In this document: positions 1 through 6,692 of the stretch, in pieces
How the letters are laid out: every line of letters starts with the position of its first letter
How positions within the stretch are numbered: the first letter of the stretch is position 1
Assembly: GCA_022448315.1 (NCBI GenBank)
Contig: JAKVCA010000004.1
Span: 21,495-85,494, forward strand
Direction: 5' to 3'
Source of the DNA: Pirellulaceae bacterium
GTDB taxonomy: Bacteria; Planctomycetota; Planctomycetia; Pirellulales; Pirellulaceae
Length of the DNA stretch: 64,000 nucleotides
Notes under the pieces: model-generated
Seen by the model: the letters and a program-made list of their open reading frames with translations, nothing else
The model's database searches: none
Told to the model about the DNA's origin: nothing
Made by a program: the position numbers and the translations under genes

Positions 1-635
1 GAAAGGCAGGTGTGAGAAGGGTGATCTACGCCGCCTCGAGCAGCTGCTATGGAGATCAGCCGACGATGGCGAAACGCGAAGATGACGCCATGCGCCCCAT
101 GTCCCCCTACGCGGCTGCCAAACTTACCGGTGAACTCTACTGCCAAGCGTTTTATCATACGTACGGCCTGGAAACCGTGGGCCTTCGATACTTCAACGTC
201 TTTGGGCCAAGACAGGACCCTGACAGTCCATACTCGGCCGTGATCCCCATCTTTCTGACGCGAATGCTTCGGGGAGATTCCCCCGTGGTCTATGGTGACG
301 GAGAACAATCTCGTGACTTCACCTACGTCGCAAATGTCATTCAGGCCAATCTGCTCGCGGCTTCAAAAGCGGAAATCGCAGGACGCACCTTCAATATCGC
401 GAATGGTGTTTCGACCAGCCTCCTACAACTGATCAAAACGCTGAACCAGACCCTAAACACCTCGATCCATCCGATCCATGAATCGGCAAGAGCGGGTGAC
501 ATTCGGGATAGCATGGCCGATATTTCTGCGGCGCGAAAGGCCATCGGATATGAGCCCAAGGTGTTATTCCAAGAGGGCATTGAGCGGTCGATCGACTATT
601 ACAAGACCCTTGCTCAGGGCACGCCGCCCTCCTGA
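1..635 (+). CDS. NAD-dependent sugar-nucleotide epimerase/dehydratase, 5' end cut by window edge
   Basis: This is the C-terminal 210 residues of an extended short-chain dehydrogenase/reductase of the UDP-glucose or UDP-GlcNAc 4-epimerase type. The reading frame is open back to base 3 and the residues before the first possible start (KAGVRRVIYAASSS) are the usual strand before the catalytic serine, so the true start lies outside the window. The catalytic pair is visible as YAAAK. It is followed by the family blocks LRYFNVFGPRQDP and VVYGDGEQSRDFTYV. Such enzymes make activated sugars for surface polysaccharide in the cytoplasm. The exact sugar cannot be read from this fragment because the NAD-binding Rossmann motif is missing. 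Confidence 0.9.
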   Translation, partial: KAGVRRVIYAASSSCYGDQPTMAKREDDAMRPMSPYAAAKLTGELYCQAFYHTYGLETVGLRYFNVFGPRQDPDSPYSAVIPIFLTRMLRGDSPVVYGDGEQSRDFTYVANVIQANLLAASKAEIAGRTFNIANGVSTSLLQLIKTLNQTLNTSIHPIHESARAGDIRDSMADISAARKAIGYEPKVLFQEGIERSIDYYKTLAQGTPPS

Positions 636-1092
636 AGTTCACGTCTGCGAAACCCACAGGATTCCGGTTGCACTTGACTCGGCAACCACGATTCGATGAG
701 GTGCCGATTACCGGTCGCGAGTTGCTCAAGCAATTTGCGTATCCGCAACTTCTTCTCGGGCTGATTCACCTCGTCAAACGCCGATCAAAACTCGGTCTGT
801 CGTCGCGACGATTGCTTACGCAAAAACAGCAGATGCCATTCAGAACCGACACCCCGCTGTCCTTCGCCTCGAAGCCGGGCCAACACCCGCGAAATCGCCG
901 GCCTATCCTGATCGTCAATTGAACATGACCCACGTTTTCTCAGACTAAAGGAGACGGACCCCATGCATTGTGCCAGAGTTCGCGGGTTATGTTAGGATAC
1001 CGGAGCGTGAGCCCTGCGACAGGAAACACGTCGCTTTAAAAGTGGCAGATTCGGATACAAGATGTTTACTTTTGATTTTTGGAGCCGCCGCG
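636..1092. other. Intergenic region with a possible 10-codon leader ORF
   Basis: This 457-base gap separates the epimerase from the DUF1080 gene. No RNA gene or terminator with a T run was found. The one item of note is an AAGGAG at 948-953 placed 9 bases before an ATG at 963, which opens a 10-codon frame ending at 995 (MHCARVRGLC). An 84-codon plus-strand frame at 668-922 has no ribosome binding site and no recognisable domain and is not called. Confidence 0.5.
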
Positions 1093-1761
1093 ATGCGCCA
1101 CCATTTCTTTTTTGCCATGTCGACAGAACTGCTGACGATCGTGCTCGCGTTGAGTACCACCGCGACACTCATGGGTCAGGAAAAGAACTTTCCCGAAGGC
1201 AAGTGGGTGCCTCTCTTTGATGGCAAGTCGCTCACCAGCTGGGAATCTGCGAATTACGGTGGCGAAGCCGAAGTTAAGATCGACGATCACTCAATCATTC
1301 TCGAGCCTGGTAGTCCACTGACAGGCATCACTTACACGGGCAAAGGGCTTCCAAAAATCGACTATGAAATCGAATTGGAAGCTCAAAAACGACAGGGAAT
1401 CGATTTTTTCTGTGCTCTGACATTCCCCGTAGAGGAGGCAAGCTGCACCTTTGTTGTGGGGGGGTGGGCCGGCAGCGTGGTCGGACTTTCGAGTATCGAC
1501 GGCGATGATGCTTCTCAAAACGGGACGACCAAGTACATGAGCTTTAAAAAGGACCAGTGGTATAAACTCAAGGTGCGAGTGACTGAGGGCAAGATTCAAG
1601 CGTGGATCGACGGAAAAGAAGTTGTCGATCAAGACCTCAAGGGGCGGGAACTCTCGATACGCCCTGAGGTTGAGTTAAATCGTCCGCTGGGTATCTGCTC
1701 GTTCGAAACTCGCGCGGCGTTAAAAAACCTCAAACTGCGCCGCATCTCCGAGACAAAATAA
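1093..1761 (+). CDS. Secreted DUF1080 (3-keto-disaccharide hydrolase-like) protein
   Basis: A 222-residue protein of the DUF1080 / 3-keto-disaccharide hydrolase family, a concanavalin-like beta-sandwich common in planctomycetes and thought to act on glycosidic substrates outside the cytoplasm. The start is placed at ATG 1093 because GGAG lies 8 bases upstream and the protein then begins with a signal peptide (hydrophobic TELLTIVLALSTTATLMG, cleavage near residue 30). A longer frame from 970 would add 41 residues with no signal character. The block WVPLFDGKSLTSWE is the hallmark opening of the domain, and the C-terminal strand GICSFETRAALKNLKLRRI is its usual end. The substrate is unknown. It lies 40 bases upstream of tadA on the same strand. 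Confidence 0.85.
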   Translation: MRHHFFFAMSTELLTIVLALSTTATLMGQEKNFPEGKWVPLFDGKSLTSWESANYGGEAEVKIDDHSIILEPGSPLTGITYTGKGLPKIDYEIELEAQKRQGIDFFCALTFPVEEASCTFVVGGWAGSVVGLSSIDGDDASQNGTTKYMSFKKDQWYKLKVRVTEGKIQAWIDGKEVVDQDLKGRELSIRPEVELNRPLGICSFETRAALKNLKLRRISETK

Positions 1762-1801
1762 TGAGAGCCTCCAAAATCTTTTTCTTTCTTCAGGACACAC
1801 A

Positions 1802-2323
1802 ATGGCCCCCGCGCGTGACAAGAGTGGATTTCATTTGAACGAAGAAGCCTTTAACGATACGGCCGCGGACGAATTCTATATTCGCCAGGCGCTGAACCTT
1901 GCCCAGCAGGCGTTCGAAGCAGACGAGGTACCCGTGGGAGCCATCATTGTTCACGAAGGAAAGATGATTGCCGCTGCCCACAATCAGCGTGAGATGCTCC
2001 GTGACCCGACGGCCCACGCGGAAATGATTGCCATCACGCAGGCAGCAGAAGCCATTGGAGATTGGCGGCTCGACAAATGCACATTGTACGTCACTCTTGA
2101 GCCATGCCCCATGTGCTGCGGCGCCCTTCTCCAGAGCCGCATGAAACGGCTCGTCTATGGCGCACATGACCCGAAGGCGGGGGCCGTTCAGTCGCTCTAC
2201 ACGCTCGGAAACGACCCTCGAATGAACCACCAATTGTTGATCACCTCGGGTGTGATGTCGAGCGAATGCGGTTCCATCTTGACTCATTTCTTCCAACAGA
2301 AGCGGGCTCAAGGCAAAAAGTAG
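1802..2323 (+). CDS. tadA: tRNA adenosine(34) deaminase TadA
   Basis: A 173-residue zinc-dependent deaminase that converts A34 to inosine in the anticodon of tRNA-Arg(ACG). The zinc and proton-shuttle motifs are complete: H72-A-E74 in the block PTAHAEMIAI, and P101-C102-P-M-C105. The family block GAIIVHEGKMIAAAHNQRE precedes them. The ATG at 1802 has AGGA 6 bases upstream. The roughly 22-residue N-terminal extension before the first helix is slightly longer than in E. coli TadA. It follows the DUF1080 gene by 40 bases and may be cotranscribed, although the functions are unrelated. Confidence 0.93.
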   Translation: MAPARDKSGFHLNEEAFNDTAADEFYIRQALNLAQQAFEADEVPVGAIIVHEGKMIAAAHNQREMLRDPTAHAEMIAITQAAEAIGDWRLDKCTLYVTLEPCPMCCGALLQSRMKRLVYGAHDPKAGAVQSLYTLGNDPRMNHQLLITSGVMSSECGSILTHFFQQKRAQGKK

Positions 2324-3058
2324 GGAAGCACTCTTTCGTTGCTTTTCCTGTTTCCGTAACAAGACGCAGCCTCTGCCCATTGCGATCGCCCCTTCTCAGT
2401 GGGCCGTCGCGATAACGCCGTCCCTTGTCACGCCGTCGATTCCCATCGATTCCAAACAAAAGACTGGCGCTGAAACGCTTTGGCTCCCTCTCTCACATGG
2501 GTTCAACCAGAGTGAAAGACGTTGCATAGCGCCTAACCGCATCCCTTGGCGTTTTCGAAGAGAACTCCTTACCGCGTTTCGTCAAGTGCCTTTCCGTGAT
2601 AAACAAGGCTCATCCACCCACAGAACGCACCCCAAGGGATTCGAATTTACCATTAGAAATAAAGAGATATTTATCACCCTTAAAAAAAGCCAATGGAACA
2701 ACACCCCACCAACGAACGGTTTACCGTATTTTCCGACTGTCTGAGTCCCAAAATAGGTGGGCTTGGTGGGATAATAAGGGTTCATCGAATGAATCATGGA
2801 GTCTTAAGATGGGTAAAATACTCCGGCTCTAAACCGTCTACAGAACATTAAGGGGAATATTTCCACTCAAATTATTACTTTTTTCTTGACCTTTGGTCGG
2901 CGTCGAAAATAATATCACGACTCGATCATTTGACAACTTAGATCCACGCGGGGCGGCAAGAGAACCCACTCTACGGACGGGGTGTGATCCAACCGTTGAT
3001 TCCCACGGGTTTACATCAAACCGCGAAACTGACCCACTTTTGAAATAGGTTACAAGCA
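2324..3058. other. Long intergenic region, AT-rich in its middle
   Basis: This 735-base gap lies between tadA and the small protein at 3059. Bases about 2580-2920 are visibly richer in A and T than the flanking genes and contain runs such as the A tract near 2680 and T tracts near 2880. The short frames on both strands here (for example 2582-2797 minus) lack ribosome binding sites and recognisable domains. No tRNA or structured RNA was recognised. A promoter-like pair of boxes is listed separately at 2886-2915. Confidence 0.5.
2886..2915 (+). promoter_or_regulatory. Candidate sigma70-type promoter for the 75-residue protein
   Basis: TTGACC at 2886-2891 and TAATAT at 2910-2915 are separated by 18 bases, close to the bacterial housekeeping consensus. 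If used, transcription would start near 2922 and leave a leader of roughly 135 bases before the ATG at 3059. It is inferred from sequence only. Confidence 0.45.
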
Positions 3059-3286
3059 ATGTCCAAGATTTCGATGAATGTCTTCGAAGCAATCCTGAAG
3101 TACGGACACGATGAAGACTTCGAACCCAATCGGTCGGACGAGTTTTCCGCCACAGACGCCCCTGCCGGCTCCGTTGAGAAAATTGAAGAACTTCGTCGTC
3201 GCGTTGAACTCGGCCTCCCACTTTGGCACAACGAAGATCGTTGCGACTACAGTGGTCTGACCGGTGCAGTTCGCCCGCGGGAGTAA
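3059..3286 (+). CDS. Small hypothetical protein, 75 residues
   Basis: A short acidic soluble protein with no signal peptide or membrane segment. I cannot assign a function. Its C-terminal half (RRRVELGLPLWHNEDRCDYS, then a TGAVRPRE end) resembles small hypothetical proteins I associate with planctomycetes, but this is from memory and untested. It stands alone as a monocistronic unit: a promoter-like pair lies about 145 bases upstream and a strong intrinsic terminator follows 25 bases after the stop. ATG 3059 is preceded by a weak AGG; an internal ATG at 3074 is an alternative. The isolated unit with clean ends argues that it is a real, expressed gene. Confidence 0.7.
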   Translation: MSKISMNVFEAILKYGHDEDFEPNRSDEFSATDAPAGSVEKIEELRRRVELGLPLWHNEDRCDYSGLTGAVRPRE

Positions 3287-3310
3287 ATCGCTGTGAACAA
3301 TGAGATTATT

Positions 3311-3338
3311 AGCCAGAGCCCAAGCTCTGGCTTTTTTT
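3311..3338 (+). terminator. Intrinsic terminator of the 75-residue protein gene
   Basis: A perfect 9-bp stem (3311-3319 with 3324-3332) closes a CCAA loop and is followed by a run of seven T (3332-3338). No T run exists on the other side, so it works for the plus strand only. Confidence 0.85.
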
Positions 3339-3467
3339 ATGCCTGGACTTAAGCCCCTGACCTTCATGATCAATCCACTGAGACAGAGTTGCTCCCACGT
3401 GGATCAGGTACGCTCTGCTGGCTGGTCATTGGAACTTGAAGACGGAAACACAGAGTTCTGACGCGAC

Positions 3468-4763
3468 CTATTCAAGCTCAAACTTCAGCAACGCATACTT
3501 TTTCTTCCCGCTTCGAAGCACCAAAGTGGTGGGTGTCACCAAATGGTCCTTCTTGATACAGGCATCCTCGTCTGCCCAACGATGATTATTGACATAGAGA
3601 CCACCCTGAGCGAATAGACGACGAGCCTCCCCTTTCGACTTGCACAAACCCGCCTGAACGAACGCATCGTAGACAGCAAGTCCATCTCCTTCGAGGAGCG
3701 ATTTCGAAACCTGCTGGCTTGGTACATCCGAGAAGATCGCGTTCAGATCACGTTCGCTGCAATCATTGATCTCTGCCCCAAAGAAAACGTCTGTCGCGTA
3801 CTTTGCCGCCTTGAGTCCCTCTTCCCCATGAATTTGCCGGGTGATTTCTTCAGCAAGTCTTTTCTGACTGTCGCGTTGATGAGCCGCGGCCTCCCTTAAA
3901 CCGTCGAGTTCTTCAATCTCGCCTCGCTCCAGATCTGTCAAATATTTGAGGCACTTCGAGACATCCGCATCGTCGACCCTGATCCAATATTGATAGAGTT
4001 CATAGGGACTCGTCCGATCGCTAGACAGCCAAACCGTTCCCGTTTCTGTCTTGCCCATTTTGCTTCCATCCGCTTTGGTCAACAGGGGCAAAGTCAGGCC
4101 ATACAGTTGCTTGGACAGCATCCGTCGGCCCAGGTCGATCCCCGCCGTCACGTTGCCCCACTGATCACTTCCGCCAAGTTGCAACTCACACCCATACTCT
4201 TGATGCAGATGCACAAAGTCATAGGCCTGCAAGAGCATGTAACTGAATTCCGTGTAACTGATACCGGCATCAGACCCAAGCCGACTTTTAACGGAATCTT
4301 TCGCGAGCATCACATTGACGGGAAAATTTTTGCCAACGTCGCGGAGAAAGTCGATATACGAAAACGACTTCATCCAGTCGTAGTTATTGACAAGGATGGC
4401 TGAATTCTCACCACAGTCGAAATCAAGCATCGCAGCCATCTGCTGCCTCATTCCCTCGATATTCGCTTGCAGCTGATCTTCGGAAAGCAGATTTCGTTCC
4501 GCACTTTTCCCGCTTGGATCACCAATCATCCCCGTCGCACCACCAATGATGGCAACGGGGCGATGGCCCGCCAACTGAAAACGCCTGAGAGTTTGCAGTG
4601 GCAACAGGCTCCCGATGTGAAGGCTGTCAGCCGTGGGATCAAAGCCAACATAAACCGTCCTTGGCTTCTCATTGAGCCACGACTGCATCTTCTCATCCGT
4701 GGACTGATAAATCAGACCTCGCCATTTCAAGTCTGCGTAAATATCAAATGGAATTGGGTTCAT
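3468..4763 (-). CDS. tyrS: Tyrosyl-tRNA synthetase
   Basis: A 431-residue class I aminoacyl-tRNA synthetase that charges tRNA-Tyr. The HIGH-type motif is HIGS at residues 49-52, the KMSKS-type loop is KMGKT at 235-239, and the tyrosine and tRNA pocket blocks GGSDQWGN and SYTEFSYMLLQAYDF are present. A C-terminal S4 RNA-binding domain covers roughly residues 365-425. The start is set at ATG 4763 (MNPIPFDIY), which gives the usual family length; the frame could extend to a GTG at 4859, but those 32 residues look non-conserved. The gene lies 97 bases downstream of ispD on the same strand. Confidence 0.95.
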   Translation of the reverse strand: MNPIPFDIYADLKWRGLIYQSTDEKMQSWLNEKPRTVYVGFDPTADSLHIGSLLPLQTLRRFQLAGHRPVAIIGGATGMIGDPSGKSAERNLLSEDQLQANIEGMRQQMAAMLDFDCGENSAILVNNYDWMKSFSYIDFLRDVGKNFPVNVMLAKDSVKSRLGSDAGISYTEFSYMLLQAYDFVHLHQEYGCELQLGGSDQWGNVTAGIDLGRRMLSKQLYGLTLPLLTKADGSKMGKTETGTVWLSSDRTSPYELYQYWIRVDDADVSKCLKYLTDLERGEIEELDGLREAAAHQRDSQKRLAEEITRQIHGEEGLKAAKYATDVFFGAEINDCSERDLNAIFSDVPSQQVSKSLLEGDGLAVYDAFVQAGLCKSKGEARRLFAQGGLYVNNHRWADEDACIKKDHLVTPTTLVLRSGKKKYALLKFELE

Positions 4764-4860
4764 CTTGGGTGAGCCTGAACGTTGGGAGCTTTGGGGGGAT
4801 CCGCGATAAAAGTCACATCTCGGACTTGATGTCGACAGTCTGCAGGATGGCAAGTTCACG

Positions 4861-5562
4861 TCAACCCGACAAGACCTTCAGAGCGAACTCCGCCATTTTC
4901 AAATCGGGTAGGGCGGTGATTTTCAGGTTCAACGGTGACCCCTCCACCATGAAAACATCACGCCCCGCCTGCTCAAGCAGTTGCGCTTCATCGGTCGGTT
5001 GTTCCCCGGATCGGGACCCAAACGCCTCAACCAACCAGGCGCGACTCGCCACTTGAGGGGTCTGTGACATCCAGATACCTCGGCGATCCACCGTCTCTGA
5101 GACTTTTCCGTCCGCCCCCACCTTTTTGAGAGTCGAGGTCACGGGAATCCCGATGGCGGCGGCTCCGTGAAGCATTGCTGCGGTGAAGGCATCCGTAAGC
5201 ATCTTCTGGTCGATACACGGTCGTGCCGCGTCATGGACGGCGACGAACTTGATATCGTTCCCCATCGCCCGCAACCCGCATTCAACCGAGTCGGCCCGTT
5301 CCTGACCTCCCTCGACGAGCGTGACTGCAAGCCTTTCAAGCTCACCTGCATACTCTTGCTCGATGAACGCCCTGTCCTCGTTGTGAATCACCATTACGAT
5401 CTTGGACACCTGCGGATGCGAGCGAAATTGCTCGGCCGAGTACAACCAGACAGCCTTCCCTGCAAGATCGACGAAGGGCTTCTTGGCCGTTGGATCTCCA
5501 AAACGCTGGCTACGACCTGCGGCTGCCAAAATAACCCCAACTCGAGGTTCCGCTGTTTTCAT
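4861..5562 (-). CDS. ispD: 2-C-methyl-D-erythritol 4-phosphate cytidylyltransferase
   Basis: A 233-residue nucleotidyltransferase of the MEP isoprenoid pathway that joins CTP to methylerythritol phosphate. The CTP-binding glycine-rich start VILAAAGRSQRFG, the block GGQERADSV, the signature VAVHDAARP, and the late blocks QTPQV and TDEAQLLEQAG are all present, so the enzyme looks intact. ATG 5562 is chosen; a GTG directly before it at 5565 is equally reachable from the GGGAG about 7-10 bases upstream. The gene follows the nitroreductase by about 40 bases and precedes tyrS, suggesting a three-gene minus-strand transcript. Confidence 0.95.
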   Translation of the reverse strand: MKTAEPRVGVILAAAGRSQRFGDPTAKKPFVDLAGKAVWLYSAEQFRSHPQVSKIVMVIHNEDRAFIEQEYAGELERLAVTLVEGGQERADSVECGLRAMGNDIKFVAVHDAARPCIDQKMLTDAFTAAMLHGAAAIGIPVTSTLKKVGADGKVSETVDRRGIWMSQTPQVASRAWLVEAFGSRSGEQPTDEAQLLEQAGRDVFMVEGSPLNLKITALPDLKMAEFALKVLSG

Positions 5563-5603
5563 CACGATGAGTCTCCCGGCGGATCAAGCCCGCAAATGAA
5601 TGC

Positions 5604-6329
5604 CTACTCGCCGAATTCGACTGCCTTGAGCCAACCCATTTCTGGATCTCGTGACTTCCGCAGCTTGCCTTCAAGACGATCCAACCCGACATCAGGGGTC
5701 GACCCGCGGTAGTGAACAAAGACCACTGCCGTGACCTTCTCCTTGTCTTGCAATCCCAGTCGATCTGGAATTCCTCCCTCCAGAACCACTGGACCGCTCG
5801 CCCAGTAACTTCCCAAGTTCCGTGCTTCGAGCGCAATGAGAAAGTTTTGAACGAAAGCCGCGGTTGCAGCCAGATGCTCCTCGTTGACTTGAAGGCGTTT
5901 CTTTTCTGGATGCATCTCCGTATTCGGCAACCACGAAACGATGACGCAGCTCCCACATGCTCGAAACAGCTTGGGAAACTTGTGCCCCGCGGCTAACTGC
6001 CCATGCCATTCTGGCATTTTACTGGCGAAAGTAAGACAGGCATCGCGGCGAAGCCAGCGAACCGTCCAGGGTTCGACCTGTTGCTGCAGATCTCGAGGGT
6101 AATGAAACGGGGCCCAACGCGCAACATCCAGTGCGGATTCTACCGCTCGATCCCCCGTCGACAGATCCTCTTTACTTGGTTGCCAGTCAAAGTCGTCATT
6201 CGCCAGTATTTTCTCTGTCCTGCGTGCACGGATGACCTCATCGACGGTGGCCACCGTGTTCTCGTCCCTTTTCCGCAGAAAGTTTGCACTCATCGAGACA
6301 CTCATTTTCAAAAAGGTTTTGCTGCCCAT
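5604..6329 (-). CDS. Nitroreductase-family FMN oxidoreductase
   Basis: A 241-residue member of the nitroreductase family (FMN-dependent flavoprotein fold). Visible family features are the N-terminal block VIRARRTEKI, the segment ALDVARWAPFHYPRD near residue 65-80, and the C-terminal segment FLIALEARNLGSYWASGP followed by a short basic tail. The natural substrate cannot be read from sequence. The start is uncertain: ATG 6329 has AAGG 5 bases upstream and is preferred. ATG 6305, ATG 6293 and GTG 6374 are alternatives, and homologues may begin nearer 6293. It leads the nitroreductase-ispD-tyrS group. Confidence 0.8.
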   Translation of the reverse strand: MGSKTFLKMSVSMSANFLRKRDENTVATVDEVIRARRTEKILANDDFDWQPSKEDLSTGDRAVESALDVARWAPFHYPRDLQQQVEPWTVRWLRRDACLTFASKMPEWHGQLAAGHKFPKLFRACGSCVIVSWLPNTEMHPEKKRLQVNEEHLAATAAFVQNFLIALEARNLGSYWASGPVVLEGGIPDRLGLQDKEKVTAVVFVHYRGSTPDVGLDRLEGKLRKSRDPEMGWLKAVEFGE

Positions 6330-6692
6330 CCCTACCTTCACCTGCTCGGGAATCACGGCGACGAAAGCTGTCACCGCTCTGGAAAGGTTAGCGGTTTTTG
6401 GAAGGTTGCAAAAGCGAGTTTAAAAAATCGTGTTGGTTCCGAGACGACGTCACACGAGTCGAAATCCGTTTTCAATCGACTTACTCCGCGTTTTCCGACT
6501 TGCTAAACTTGTGACGACGTGATCGACGATCAACTTGCCTACAGGACCAGCCTTCATCGAATCGCCATGGAAATGATAGGACGATCGCTCAAGGTTCATT
6601 GGCTTGCGAGTTTCCTCATCGCCAGCGTCTCAAGGCACCTACTCGCGTGATCCGGCCGTCTTTTTGAAGCCATTGAGTAAAGGAAGCGACCG
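6330..6692. other. Divergent intergenic region
   Basis: This 363-base gap lies between the minus-strand nitroreductase and the plus-strand M16 peptidase and should hold both promoters. No convincing promoter boxes, operators or RNA were identified. Overlapping frames here have no ribosome binding site. Confidence 0.4.

Noticed and set aside
668..922. 84-codon plus-strand frame after the epimerase
   Set aside because: No ribosome binding site or recognisable domain.
970..1092. N-terminal extension of the DUF1080 protein
   Set aside because: The signal peptide starts at 1093 with GGAG upstream, so the earlier codons are leader DNA.
2582..2797. 71-codon minus-strand frame in the AT-rich gap
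   Set aside because: Hydrophobic by composition but no ribosome binding site or clear family.
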